The notes under the pieces: generated by a model
What the model saw: the letters and a program-made list of their open reading frames with translations, nothing else
Told to the model about the DNA's origin: nothing
Databases searched by the model: none
NCBI GenBank assembly: GCA_031316315.1
Contig: JADBEO010000004.1
Coordinates: 62,001 to 126,000, forward strand
From: Chelatococcus sambhunathii
Lineage (GTDB): Bacteria > Pseudomonadota > Alphaproteobacteria > Rhizobiales > Methylopilaceae
Reading direction: 5' to 3'
DNA length: 64,000 bases
Program-made: the position numbers and the translations under genes
In this document: piece after piece, positions 26,055-35,132 of the stretch
Layout: the number at the start of each line of letters is the position of its first letter
Position numbering within the stretch: the stretch's first letter is position 1

Positions 26055-27467
26055 ATGGCTCTCGCCGCAACCACGCCTTCCGGCCCACATCGGGGCGACC
26101 TCGCCGGCGCTTTGGAAGAGCTCCGCGAGGTTCTCGGCGACTGTCTCGCCACCGGCGCGGCCGTCCGGTCGCATCATGCCAGCTCCGTCACCTGGATCGG
26201 CGCGCAGCCGCCGGACGCGGTGGCGTTTCCCGACAGCACGGAGGAGGTCGCGCGGATCGTCTCGATCTGCGCCGGACACCACGTTCCGATCATTCCGTTT
26301 GGCGCGGGCACCTCTCTGGAAGGCCACGTCAACGCGCCGCGCGGCGGGCTGTCGCTCTCCACGGCGCGGATGGACCAGATCGTCGCGGTCCACGCCGAGG
26401 ACCTCGACGCCGTGGTCCAGCCCGGCGTGACAAGGAACGCCCTCAACGCGCACCTGCGCGATCTCGGGCTGTTCTTTCCGATCGATCCTGGAGCGGACGC
26501 CACCATCGGGGGGATGACGGCGACCCGCGCCTCCGGTACCAACGCCGTGCGCTACGGCACGATAAAGGACGCCGTGCTCGGCCTGACGGTGGTGCTTGCG
26601 AGCGGCGAGGTGATGAAGACCGGCGGCCGGGCGAGAAAGTCCTCGGCCGGCTACGACCTCACGCGGCTGATGGTCGGGTCCGAGGGGACGCTCGGCGTCA
26701 TCACCGAGATCACGCTGCGGCTGCACGGCCAGCCGGAGGCGGTGTCCGCGGGCGTCTGCCCGTTCCCGACCGTTCGGGCGGCCTGCGAGGCGACGATCGA
26801 GACGATCCAGAGCGGCCTGCCCGTGGCGCGGATCGAACTGCTCGACGCCGCGATGGTGGAGGCGACCAACGCCTATTCGAAACTCTCGCTCGCGGTGACC
26901 CCGACGCTGTTCCTCGAGTTTCACGGCACGCCCGCGAGCGTCGAGGAGCAGGCGGCGCGCTTCGGCGAGATCGCGGCGGAGCATGGCGGCGGGCCGTTCG
27001 ACTGGGCGACCCGCACGGAGGACCGAAGCCGCCTCTGGCAGGCGCGCCACGACGCGACCTGGGCCGCCGCGGCGCTCCGTCCGGGCGCAAAGCCGGTCCC
27101 GACCGACGTCTGCGTGCCGATCTCGCGTCTCGCCGACTGCGTCGAGGAGACCCTGACCGACATCGCCGCCTCCGGCCTCGTCGCGCCGATCGTCGGCCAT
27201 GTCGGCGACGGCAACTTCCATTGCCTACCGCTGGTCCGGCCCGGCGAGGCCGTCGAGACCGAGGTCTGCGCCGGCTTCATCGAGCGGTTGGTCGACCGCG
27301 CGCTCCGGATGGGCGGAACCTCGACCGGCGAACACGGGATCGGGCAGGGCAAGATGGCCTATCTCGAGGCCGAACACGGCGTCGTCGCGGTCGAGGCGAT
27401 GCGCGCCCTGAAGCGCGCCCTCGATCCCAAAAACATCATGAATCCGGCCAAGATCCTGATTCCGTAG
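26055..27467 (+). CDS. dld: FAD-linked D-lactate dehydrogenase (cytochrome type)
   Basis: The protein has 470 residues. The FAD_binding_4 (PCMH) domain shows IIPFGAGTSLEGHVNAP, GADATIGGMTATRASGTNAVRYG and VGSEGTLGVITEITLRL. The C-terminal FAD-oxidase domain shows GHVGDGNFHCLPLV (metal/substrate histidines), GTSTGEHGIGQGK and PKNIMNPAKIL. This pattern matches D-lactate dehydrogenase of the LDHD/Dld II type, which passes electrons to the respiratory chain; glycolate oxidase subunit D is the main alternative but lacks partner genes here. ATG 26055 starts the conserved part; an in-frame ATG at 25965 would invade the divergent gene. Confidence 0.88.
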   Translation: MALAATTPSGPHRGDLAGALEELREVLGDCLATGAAVRSHHASSVTWIGAQPPDAVAFPDSTEEVARIVSICAGHHVPIIPFGAGTSLEGHVNAPRGGLSLSTARMDQIVAVHAEDLDAVVQPGVTRNALNAHLRDLGLFFPIDPGADATIGGMTATRASGTNAVRYGTIKDAVLGLTVVLASGEVMKTGGRARKSSAGYDLTRLMVGSEGTLGVITEITLRLHGQPEAVSAGVCPFPTVRAACEATIETIQSGLPVARIELLDAAMVEATNAYSKLSLAVTPTLFLEFHGTPASVEEQAARFGEIAAEHGGGPFDWATRTEDRSRLWQARHDATWAAAALRPGAKPVPTDVCVPISRLADCVEETLTDIAASGLVAPIVGHVGDGNFHCLPLVRPGEAVETEVCAGFIERLVDRALRMGGTSTGEHGIGQGKMAYLEAEHGVVAVEAMRALKRALDPKNIMNPAKILIP

Positions 27468-27545
27468 CCTGCGACAGGCCGTATAACGGGATCATCCGCC
27501 ACAGCGACGACGCGCCGCCGTCGCACCGAAACGGGCTGTCGCGTC

Positions 27546-30500
27546 TTGAACACCACGTTGACCGGGCTAGGGCTTGCGCTGGTGCTCGCGCTGCTCGCCG
27601 CGCTCATCGGCCCGTGGTTCGTCAACTGGACCGCCTATAAGGACGCCTTCGCGCGCGAGGCCTCGGTCCTTATCGGCGTGCCGGTGACGGTTTCCGGCGC
27701 GATGGACGTGCGGTTGCTCCCGACGCCCTATGTGCGCATGCGCGGCCTGTCGGCCGGCTCGGGCCGCACGACGATCAGCGCCGACGAGGTCGAGGCCGAA
27801 CTCGCCATCGCGCCGCTGCTGCGCGGCGAGCTGAAGGCCGAGCGCGCCAAGCTGGTGAGGCCGCGGATCAGCCTCGCCGTCGCAGCCGACGGGACCGTGA
27901 CCACGACGGTGCAGGGCGGGCGCAAGCCGGCCCGGATGGACAGCGTCTCGCTCGATCGCCTCGAGATCGTCGACGGCTCCGTGACCGTGACGGCGCCGGC
28001 CGGCCGCTATGTCGTCGACGGCGTCTTCGGCATGGCGGAGGCGGGTTCGCTCGACGGCCCGTTCCGGTTCGAGGGGGGCGCCGGCCCTGCCGGGGCGCGT
28101 GTCGATGTCCGGCTGTCGACCTCGCGGCTGAACAAGGGCGCGATGCGCCTCAAGCTCGCTTTGCAACGGTCCGGGCGCGCCGAGACGCTCGATCTCGACG
28201 GCGGCCTCGAGCTCGCCGCCGTTCCGGTGTTCGACGGCAAGCTGACGGTCGCCCGTCCCGCGGCGAAGGAGGCGGGCGACCGCGAGCCCTGGCGCGCCGC
28301 CGCCGCCGTCCGGGCCGACCCGACAGCCGTCCAGCTCTCCGCGATCGACTTCGTCTACGGTCCGGACGACAGGGCGCTGCGGCTCGGCGGGCGCGCCGAG
28401 GCGCGCCTCGGCGAGCGGCCGCGTCTCGATCTCGCGCTCGAAACCCGCCAGATCGATTTCGACCGCTTTCTCGGCGATGCGCGGCCGAAGACGCCCGCGG
28501 CCATCGTCCGGACCCTTCTGGAGGCTTTCGGCGGGGCGCCGTGGCCGAAGATCGACGGCGCGGCGGCGATCGACGCCAAGAGCGTGGTCCTCGCGGGCGA
28601 CGTCATCCAGAACCTGCGACTGGATCTTGCCTCCGAACGCGCCGGCTGGCGCGTACGCAAGGCGTCGGCCGTGTTTCCCGGAGGCGCGTCGCTGTCGGGA
28701 ACCGGAGCTCTGGCCTTCTCGGGAAGCGATCCGGGCTTCGCCGGCGAAGCCGAGCTGTCCGTCGCGGATCTCTCCGGCCTGAGGCGCTGGCTGTCCGGCG
28801 GGCAGGAGATCGGCGGACCCGTCCGGAGCGTTTCCGCCAAGGGACGGGTGCGGGCGGGGCTGGCAGCCGTTTCGCTCGACGACGCCACGCTGATCGCCGA
28901 CGGCGCCCGCTCCACGGGCCGCGTCTCCTGGCGCGCGGGAGAGGCCGGCGCGCGCGATCGCGTGGAGGCCGCGCTCGTCTCGGAAGCCCTGGATCTTGAC
29001 GCTCTGGGCATCGATCGTGTGTTGAAATCCGCTGTCGCGCGAAGCGGTTTCGACCTTTTCCTCGCGCTCGACGCGAAGTCGCTCACCCTGTCGGGGCTTC
29101 GCATGGCCGGCGTCTCCATCGACGGCGCCTGGGACGCCGCGGGGCTCGACCTCAAGCGCTTCGACGTGCGCGACGCCGCCGGCGCCGTGCTGTCCGGCGC
29201 CGGGAAGATCTCCGGCGGGCTCGATCGCCCGCGCGGCCATGTCAGCTTCGATCTCGACACCAGGTCGCCGGCGTCCTTCGCCGCTCTGGCGCGGGCGGCG
29301 GGCGCCCCGCAGGGCCTCGTCGACGCGTTCGAGCAGCGGGCGGGCGCGCTCGCGCCCGTCGACGTCCAGATCGACCTCGACGCCGGCGAATCGGGCGAAA
29401 GCGCGAGCGTGACGGGCGTCGCCGCTGGTGGCCGGCTCGACGCGCGGATCTCCACGACGGAGCTCTCGGTCGACGCGCCGGCGACGATCGAGGCCAGCCT
29501 GTCCTCGCCGGACGGTCATCGGCTCGCGGCGCTGGCCGGCCTCCGGCTCAGCCCCGCGGCGGCCGCTAACGGCGGCGAGATCCGGCTCAAGGCGAGCGGC
29601 GCGATCTCGAAGGGCATGACGGGCCAGGCGCGGCTCGCGGCGCTGGGTCTCGACCTGACCGGCGAGGGCGCCATCGCGTTGGCTCCGGAGGTCGGCCTGT
29701 CGTCCGAAGCGCGCTGGCGCCTCAAGTCGGACGACCTGACCGAGTTCGGCGAGGCGATCGGACGCCTGTCGCCGGGCGCGTCGCCGAAGACGCCGGCCGA
29801 TCTCTCCGCCAAGGTCTCGCTCGGGCCGGACGGGGCGCGCATCGAGGAACTGGCCGGTCGGGCCGGCGGCCTGTCGGTGAAGGGCGAGCTAGAGGTCCCG
29901 TACGACGCCTCGCGGCCCTTCGCCGGACGTCTGGCGTTCGACCAACTGCCGGCCGGCGCGCTGATCGCACTGGCGCTGCCACGGCAGGAGGGCGCCGCCA
30001 GCGACCGCTCGGTCTGGAACGCGGCCCCGTTCGGGCCGGCCGCGCTGAGAGGCCTTCAGGGACGTATCGAAACCAGCGTGGAAGAGCTTGCGCTCGCAGG
30101 CGAAGCGGCCTCCGACGCCCGCTTCGGGCTGGTCTTCCGGCCGTCCGGGATCGGCGTCGAGAATTTCACGGCGAGGCTCGATGGCGGGCGCCTGTCCGGC
30201 GCCGCGAGCGTTTCGCGCTCCGGAGACGACGCGACGGCGAGCGTGGCTCTGAACGTCGAGGGTGTCGCGCTGCAGCGGATCGCCGGCCTCGCCGGGAACG
30301 ACCCGCACCTGTCCGGCGTCGCCGATCTCAAGCTCGACGCTCAGGGAACGGGGCGCTCGCCCTCCGCCCTGATCGGCGCGATGACGGGAGCGGGCACGCT
30401 CACCCTGCGCGACGCGAAGCTGCGGCGGCTCGATCCGGCCGCGATCGACCGGATCGAGCCGCTCGTGGAGTCGGGCCTTGCGCTGGAGGCGCCGCGCGTC

Positions 30501-31187
30501 GCCGAGGCGCTGGACAGGGAATTTTCAGCTCGGGACCTGGAGTTCGCGGCCGTCGTCGCCCCGTTCACCGTATCGGCCGGCGTCGCGCGCAGCGGCACGC
30601 TCTCGGCGGAGAACGCGACCACGCGGCTGGCCGGCGGCGCCTCGATCGACCTGCGCAGGCTGCTGCTCGACGCCGACCTCACGCTCCAGCCCAAGCGGCC
30701 GGACGCGGCGCAGGTCGGCGTGTCGTTCGAGGGGCCCCTCGCTTCGCCCCGGCGCCGGATCGACGCCACGGCCTTCACCGGCTGGCTCTCGGTGCGCGCC
30801 GTCGAGCGCGAGACCAAGCGGATCGAGGCGATGGAGGCCGACATCAAGGAACGCGCGCGCCTCGCGCGGCTGCGGGCCGAAGAGGAGCGGGCGAAGGCCG
30901 AGGAGGAAAAGCGCAGGCAGGACGAGGAGCGCAGGAAGGCTGACGCGGAGCGCAGGAAGCGCGAAGCGGAGATCCGGGCGCTGACCGACGCGCTGCCGAA
31001 GCCTGCCCCGTCGACCGCGCCGACGCTGCCGTCGACGATCGACATCTCCCCGCTCGCGCCGGAGGCCACGCCGCGCCTCGCGCCGCCGGCCGGCGTCTTC
31101 GCGCCTCAGGGGAGGGCGGGCGCGCCGCGCGCAGAACCTCTCGGGCCGCCGCAGTCGATCCTGCCGCCGGCCATCGGTCATCAATAG
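27546..31187 (+). CDS. Large AsmA-family envelope protein
   Basis: The protein has 1213 residues from TTG 27546. Residues 5-26 form a signal anchor (GLGLALVLALLAALIGPWFVNW), followed by the AsmA N-terminal motif KDAFAREASVLIGVPVTVSGAMDVRLLPTPYVRM. The body is a long beta-rich repeat region with the AsmA-like C-terminal motif around residues 960-1100 (LRDAKLRRLDPAAIDRI). A highly charged coiled coil (about 1105-1160, Glu/Lys/Arg) and a Pro-rich tail end it. AsmA-like proteins bridge inner and outer membranes and are linked to phospholipid transport. Monocistronic; the role of the coiled-coil tail is unknown. Confidence 0.88.
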   Translation: MNTTLTGLGLALVLALLAALIGPWFVNWTAYKDAFAREASVLIGVPVTVSGAMDVRLLPTPYVRMRGLSAGSGRTTISADEVEAELAIAPLLRGELKAERAKLVRPRISLAVAADGTVTTTVQGGRKPARMDSVSLDRLEIVDGSVTVTAPAGRYVVDGVFGMAEAGSLDGPFRFEGGAGPAGARVDVRLSTSRLNKGAMRLKLALQRSGRAETLDLDGGLELAAVPVFDGKLTVARPAAKEAGDREPWRAAAAVRADPTAVQLSAIDFVYGPDDRALRLGGRAEARLGERPRLDLALETRQIDFDRFLGDARPKTPAAIVRTLLEAFGGAPWPKIDGAAAIDAKSVVLAGDVIQNLRLDLASERAGWRVRKASAVFPGGASLSGTGALAFSGSDPGFAGEAELSVADLSGLRRWLSGGQEIGGPVRSVSAKGRVRAGLAAVSLDDATLIADGARSTGRVSWRAGEAGARDRVEAALVSEALDLDALGIDRVLKSAVARSGFDLFLALDAKSLTLSGLRMAGVSIDGAWDAAGLDLKRFDVRDAAGAVLSGAGKISGGLDRPRGHVSFDLDTRSPASFAALARAAGAPQGLVDAFEQRAGALAPVDVQIDLDAGESGESASVTGVAAGGRLDARISTTELSVDAPATIEASLSSPDGHRLAALAGLRLSPAAAANGGEIRLKASGAISKGMTGQARLAALGLDLTGEGAIALAPEVGLSSEARWRLKSDDLTEFGEAIGRLSPGASPKTPADLSAKVSLGPDGARIEELAGRAGGLSVKGELEVPYDASRPFAGRLAFDQLPAGALIALALPRQEGAASDRSVWNAAPFGPAALRGLQGRIETSVEELALAGEAASDARFGLVFRPSGIGVENFTARLDGGRLSGAASVSRSGDDATASVALNVEGVALQRIAGLAGNDPHLSGVADLKLDAQGTGRSPSALIGAMTGAGTLTLRDAKLRRLDPAAIDRIEPLVESGLALEAPRVAEALDREFSARDLEFAAVVAPFTVSAGVARSGTLSAENATTRLAGGASIDLRRLLLDADLTLQPKRPDAAQVGVSFEGPLASPRRRIDATAFTGWLSVRAVERETKRIEAMEADIKERARLARLRAEEERAKAEEEKRRQDEERRKADAERRKREAEIRALTDALPKPAPSTAPTLPSTIDISPLAPEATPRLAPPAGVFAPQGRAGAPRAEPLGPPQSILPPAIGHQ

Positions 31188-31223
31188 GCCAGGATCGGCC
31201 GCCGCCGGATCGGGCGGGGCGGC

Positions 31224-31589
31224 TCAGCGCTGGGCCGTGGCGTCCAGCGCGCCGCAGCGGCGGCGGTAGTGGTCGAGCACGTGCAGCCGGACGGCCGATG
31301 ACAGGTTGCCGCCTCGCCGGTTGGAATCGATCTCAGCGATGAGGCTGCGCAGCGACATCTGGCGCTCGCGCGCGATGTCCTTCAGCGCGTGCCAGAAGGC
31401 GTCCTCCAGGCTCACGGACGTCTTGTGGCCCGCGACCACGACGGAGCGCTTGACGATATCCGGGTTGAAGTCGCGAGGGGCGGCTTCGCCGTCAAGGATG
31501 TTCCCGACGACGACGCCCTCGGATCCCTGCGTCAGCACAGGCAGCCCGCGTTCCGGATCTCCGATCTCGATCGGCTTAAGTTCGCTCAT
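31224..31589 (-). CDS. Ribbon-helix-helix domain protein (RHH_4)
   Basis: The protein has 121 residues. The C-terminal 75 residues form an RHH_4-type fold: KRSVVVAGHKTSVSLEDAFW as strand and first helix, then RQMSLRSLIAEID and GNLSSAVRLHVLDHYR. RHH proteins bind DNA as dimers, so a regulatory role is plausible, but targets are unknown. The N-terminal 45 residues (SELKPIEIGDPERGLPVL) lack a known domain. The start overlaps the DUF4169 stop (ATGA at 31586-31589), so the two are translationally coupled, in the same direction as fumC and sspB. Confidence 0.85.
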   Translation of the reverse strand: MSELKPIEIGDPERGLPVLTQGSEGVVVGNILDGEAAPRDFNPDIVKRSVVVAGHKTSVSLEDAFWHALKDIARERQMSLRSLIAEIDSNRRGGNLSSAVRLHVLDHYRRRCGALDATAQR

Positions 31590-31780
31590 GTCTCGGCGTC
31601 GCCCCCGTTTTCGCGACGATGGGCGTCCAGACGGCGACGATCCAACATCAGGTTCGCCGCGTCGGACACCTTGGCTGACTTGCCCCGACCGAAGCTCGCG
31701 CGGTTCTCCGCAGCCTGCTTCTGCGCCTCTTCACGCGCCTTGCGCTTGCGCACGAGGCGAAGATTGACGACCTCAGCCAT
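31586..31780 (-). CDS. DUF4169 small basic protein
   Basis: The product has 64 residues and matches the DUF4169 pattern closely (MAEVVNLRLVRKRKAREE, ASFGRGKSAK, DRRRLDAHRRE). It is very basic and predicted helical. The function of the family is unknown. It immediately precedes the ribbon-helix-helix gene with an ATGA overlap, and lies 72 bp after fumC, the arrangement suggesting a shared transcript. Confidence 0.85.
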   Translation of the reverse strand: MAEVVNLRLVRKRKAREEAQKQAAENRASFGRGKSAKVSDAANLMLDRRRLDAHRRENGGDAET

Positions 31781-31852
31781 CCCATAGCTTTACACGCGCT
31801 TAGATGGGAAATCGAGCGACATTCCGCCCGATACGTAGAATGACGTACCTCC

Positions 31853-33244
31853 TCAGTGCGGCCGGATCATGGCCTCGGGCCGCACGATGCGGTCGAACTC
31901 CTCGGCGCTGACGAAGCCGAGCGCGACCGCCTCCTCGCGCAGCGTCGTCCCGTTCTTGTGGGCGGTCTTCGCGACCTTGGTGGCGTTGTCGTAGCCGATG
32001 GTCGGCGCGAGCGCGGTGACGAGCATCAGGGACCGGCTCATCAGATCCGCGATCCGCGTCTCGTCGGCCTCGATCCCGACCACGCAGTTGTCCGCGAAAC
32101 TGACCGCCGCGTCGCCGAGGATCCGGATCGACTGCAGCATGTTGTAGGCGAGGACGGGCTTGTAGACGTTGAGCTCGAAGTGGCCCTGGCTGCCGGCGAA
32201 GGCGATCGCGGCGTTGTTGCCGAACACCTGCGCGCAGACCATCGTCAGCGCCTCGCACTGGGTCGGGTTGACCTTGCCGGGCATGATGGACGAGCCGGGT
32301 TCGTTCTCGGGGAGCTTGAGCTCGCCGAGGCCGGAGCGCGGGCCGGAGCCGAGCAGGCGGATGTCGTTCGCGATCTTGAACAGGCCGGAGGCGAGCGCGT
32401 TCAGCGCGCCATGGGCGTAGACATAGGCGTCATGCGAGGCGAGCGCCTCGAACTTGTTCTCGGCCGTGACGAAGGGCAGGCCGGTGATCTCGGCCACCTT
32501 CTCGGCGAACGTCTCCGCGAAGCCGACTTTGGCGTTGATGCCGGTGCCGACGGCCGTCCCGCCCTGCGCCAGCGGATAGAGGTGCTTCAGCGTCTCGCGG
32601 ATGCGCTCCGCGCCGAGCCTGAGCTGCGCGACGTAGCCCGAAAACTCCTGGCCGAGGGTGAGGGGGGTCGCGTCCTGGGTGTGGGTGCGGCCGATCTTGA
32701 TGATGTGCTCGAAGGCCTTCGCCTTGGCGTCGAGCGCGTCCTCGAGATGCTTGAGCTGCGGCAGCAGCAGCTTCTCGATCTCCTCCGCCGCCGCGATGTG
32801 CATCGCGGTCGGGAAGGTGTCGTTGGACGACTGGCTCATATTGACGTGGTCGTTCGGATGGACCGGCTTCTTGGAGCCGAGCTCGCCGCCGAGAATCTCG
32901 ATGGCGCGGTTCGAGACGACCTCGTTCGCGTTCATGTTGGACTGGGTGCCGGAGCCGGTCTGCCAGACGACAAGCGGGAAGTTGTCGTCGAACTTGCCGT
33001 CGATCACCTCCTGCGCCGCCGCGGCGATGGCGTCGGCGAGTTCGGGCGCGAGCGAACCCTGCTCCTTGTTGGCGAGGGCGGCCGAGCGCTTGATGATCCC
33101 GAGCGCGCGCACCAGCGGCTTCGGCATCGTCTCGCCGCCGATCTTGAAGTTCTGAAGCGAACGCTGGGTCTGCGCGCCCCAGTACTTGTCCGACGGAACC
33201 TCGAGCGGGCCGAAGCTGTCGGTCTCGGTGCGGGTCGCGGACAT
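31853..33244 (-). CDS. fumC: Class II fumarate hydratase
   Basis: The protein has 463 residues. It interconverts fumarate and malate in the TCA cycle as a homotetramer and needs no iron-sulfur cluster, so it tolerates oxidants. Signature regions: [39 protein letters not shown] (active-site His), [20 protein letters not shown] and the fumarase-lyase signature [18 protein letters not shown] 33244 begins [12 protein letters not shown]; an in-frame ATG 51 bp upstream is unlikely. It follows sspB by 92 bp on the same strand. Confidence 0.96.
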   Translation of the reverse strand: MSATRTETDSFGPLEVPSDKYWGAQTQRSLQNFKIGGETMPKPLVRALGIIKRSAALANKEQGSLAPELADAIAAAAQEVIDGKFDDNFPLVVWQTGSGTQSNMNANEVVSNRAIEILGGELGSKKPVHPNDHVNMSQSSNDTFPTAMHIAAAEEIEKLLLPQLKHLEDALDAKAKAFEHIIKIGRTHTQDATPLTLGQEFSGYVAQLRLGAERIRETLKHLYPLAQGGTAVGTGINAKVGFAETFAEKVAEITGLPFVTAENKFEALASHDAYVYAHGALNALASGLFKIANDIRLLGSGPRSGLGELKLPENEPGSSIMPGKVNPTQCEALTMVCAQVFGNNAAIAFAGSQGHFELNVYKPVLAYNMLQSIRILGDAAVSFADNCVVGIEADETRIADLMSRSLMLVTALAPTIGYDNATKVAKTAHKNGTTLREEAVALGFVSAEEFDRIVRPEAMIRPH

Positions 33245-33336
33245 GGGACTGGCCTCTCCGGATGGGGCGATAGGACGCGGACCCGCCTCTAGCACGGGCT
33301 CCGAAGGCGCGTCACCCGCCCGCCGCGAGGGCGGGG

Positions 33337-33867
33337 CTACTTCTTCCGGAACTTGTCGAGGCTGACGACCTGGGCGCCGCCGCCCGGCGGCGTTTCGGAC
33401 GTCTCTTCCTCCGCCACGGGAGCAGGGTCCGGCGTCTCGGCCTCGACGCCCGGCGGGACGTCCTCGGCGGGCTCTTCCGGCGCGTCAGGATTGTCGAACT
33501 TCAGCCCGAACTGGACGGAAGGATCGAAGAAGCCGGTCACCGAGGCGAAAGGCACGTGCAGCTTCTCCGGCACGTTGCCGAAGGACAGGCCGACGTCGAA
33601 CCCGTTCTCGTCGACGTCGAGGTCCCAGAACTGGTGCTGGAGGACGATCGTCATCTCGCCCGGATAGCGCTCCTTCAGCCGCTGCGACAGGCGCACGGCA
33701 GGGTCTGTCGTCCGGAAGGAGATGTAGAAATGATGCTCGCCAGGCACCCCTTCGCGCGAAACACGCGAAAGCACGTCGCGGACCACGCCGCGCAACGCGG
33801 CCTGAGTCAGCAGGTCGTACCGGATGAAGTCCTGAGCCGGGGGGCCGGGCGGAGTCGTCTCGCTCAT
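33337..33867 (-). CDS. sspB: ClpXP adaptor SspB (alpha type)
   Basis: The product has 176 residues. The folded SspB domain spans about 10-130 ([56 protein letters not shown]). It is followed by an acidic, Pro-rich linker and ends in [10 protein letters not shown], the ClpX-docking (XB) tail. SspB binds the Ala-Asn-Asp-Asn-Tyr part of tmRNA-encoded tags and delivers tagged proteins to ClpXP. The tmRNA gene lies only 1.3 kb upstream on the same strand, with ccdA and a thioredoxin gene between. Confidence 0.93.
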   Translation of the reverse strand: MSETTPPGPPAQDFIRYDLLTQAALRGVVRDVLSRVSREGVPGEHHFYISFRTTDPAVRLSQRLKERYPGEMTIVLQHQFWDLDVDENGFDVGLSFGNVPEKLHVPFASVTGFFDPSVQFGLKFDNPDAPEEPAEDVPPGVEAETPDPAPVAEEETSETPPGGGAQVVSLDKFRKK

Positions 33868-33932
33868 GTCCGCTACATAGGCGGATTCTTCGCGGGGAGA
33901 ACATCGCGACCGCTCGTCGCGACCGCTCGTCG

Positions 33933-34652
33933 TCAGAAAGCTGTGGTGAGGCGATTCAGCCAGTCGGGCGAGGCCTCGACGAGCGCCGTCTCGACGGCCT
34001 TGTCGATTCCGGCGAGGACGGCCAGCCCGGTCGCGACCAGCAGCAGGCCGAGCGCGATCCGTCCTCCCTGTCCGAACCGCGCCAATCTTCCGCGCCACCG
34101 GAGCAGGGCCGCGCGTGACGCAAGGCCGATCGCAAGCAGCGGCAGCGCCGCCCCGAGGCCGAAGACGGCCATCGTCAGAGCGACCTGAGGCAGGTTCTCG
34201 CCGCGCGAGGCGAGCACGGACGCCGCGCCGAGCGTCGGGCCGACGCAGGGGCTCCAGACGGCTCCGAGCAGCAGCCCCACGACGAACTGGGCCGGCAGAC
34301 CCGCGCGGGAGACGAGGTCGAGCCGGCCCGCAGCCCAGTCCGCCGCAGGGCCCGCCGCCGTCGCGAAGCGCGACTGCGCGGCGGGCGCGAGCAGCAGCGC
34401 GCCGGCCGCGACCATCAGCGCGCCGGCGCCGTAGCGGAACAGCCGCTCGTCCAGCCCGAGCGCGAAGCCGACCGTGGCCACGAACAGGCCGACGGCGACG
34501 AAGGACAGCGCGACGCCGCCCGCGAGCGCGAGTGGGCCAAGGCGATGCTCGCTCGCGGCGCCGGCGACGGCGAGCGGCGCGATCGGCAGCGTGCAGGGAG
34601 AAAGCAGCGTCAGAAGGCCCGCAAGAAAGGCGAGGCCGAGCGTCGCGATCAT
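33933..34652 (-). CDS. ccdA: CcdA-type thiol-disulfide transmembrane protein
   Basis: The protein has 239 residues and about six membrane helices. It shows the two conserved Cys-Pro-flanked sites of the CcdA/DsbD-beta family, LLSPCTLPIAPL in helix 1 and AVWSPCVGPTLGAA near helix 4. Such proteins move reducing equivalents from cytoplasmic thioredoxin to periplasmic thioredoxin-like partners. That partner is probably the exported thioredoxin encoded just upstream, whose stop overlaps this start (ATGA, 34649-34652). Upstream in-frame sequence belongs to that gene's span and is not used. Confidence 0.9.
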   Translation of the reverse strand: MIATLGLAFLAGLLTLLSPCTLPIAPLAVAGAASEHRLGPLALAGGVALSFVAVGLFVATVGFALGLDERLFRYGAGALMVAAGALLLAPAAQSRFATAAGPAADWAAGRLDLVSRAGLPAQFVVGLLLGAVWSPCVGPTLGAASVLASRGENLPQVALTMAVFGLGAALPLLAIGLASRAALLRWRGRLARFGQGGRIALGLLLVATGLAVLAGIDKAVETALVEASPDWLNRLTTAF

Positions 34653-35059
34653 CGAGGCGGGGCGGGCGCGGGCAGCGCCTTTTCGAGCAGGTCCTCGATC
34701 CAGCCCTCCTCGCGGTCGCCGACCGTGTGCGCGATCTCCCGGCCACCGCGATAGACGATCAGCGTGCTTTGCAGCCGCGCGCCGACGCGGCGCATGGACG
34801 CCTTGTCGGTGTCGAAGTCGATCTGGAAGAGCGCGAAGTCCCGGAATTGGGGCTGGTCGCGCAGCCTGTCGAGGATCGGCTTCTGCGCCCGGCAAATCGG
34901 GCACCACGGCGCCGAGACATGGACGATGATCGGGCCACCGGCCGCCAGCGCCGCGGAGAAAGCCGCCTCGTCGAAGGGCGTCGCGGCGGGCGCGGCCGCG
35001 ACGGACGGTGCGCACAGCGCGGCGGCGATCAGCGCGAGACAGGTCCGTCTGGCGATCAT
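34649..35059 (-). CDS. Exported thioredoxin-like protein
   Basis: The product has 136 residues from ATG 35059. A Sec signal peptide (MIARRTCLALIAAALCAPSVAA) precedes a thioredoxin fold with the active site APWCPICRAQ (CPIC). It then shows FALFQIDFDTDKASMRRVGARLQSTLIVYRGGREI, where the cis-Pro position is replaced by Ser-Thr in LQSTLIV. It is expected in the periplasm, kept reduced by the co-encoded CcdA. The gene begins 73 bp downstream of the tmRNA end on the same strand. Confidence 0.85.
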   Translation of the reverse strand: MIARRTCLALIAAALCAPSVAAAPAATPFDEAAFSAALAAGGPIIVHVSAPWCPICRAQKPILDRLRDQPQFRDFALFQIDFDTDKASMRRVGARLQSTLIVYRGGREIAHTVGDREEGWIEDLLEKALPAPAPPR

Positions 35060-35132
35060 CCGGGCGCTCCGGCGCGGCGCGTTGCTCTCGAAGCATACGC
35101 CTCGAACGGCGCAGCCGGATCGAGGGATACGC

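Noticed and set aside
27567-29519. A 650-codon frame on the minus strand
   Set aside because: Antisense to the AsmA gene, lacking motifs or a ribosome site.
31224-31780. RHH/DUF4169 pair as a toxin-antitoxin module
   Set aside because: DUF4169 has no toxin fold, and the order beside fumC is better explained by a housekeeping cluster.
33310-33336. CCCGCC/GGCGGG hairpin between fumC and sspB as a terminator
   Set aside because: The stem is 6 bp and lacks a T-run on the minus strand; sspB and fumC could still be separate units but this is not evidence.
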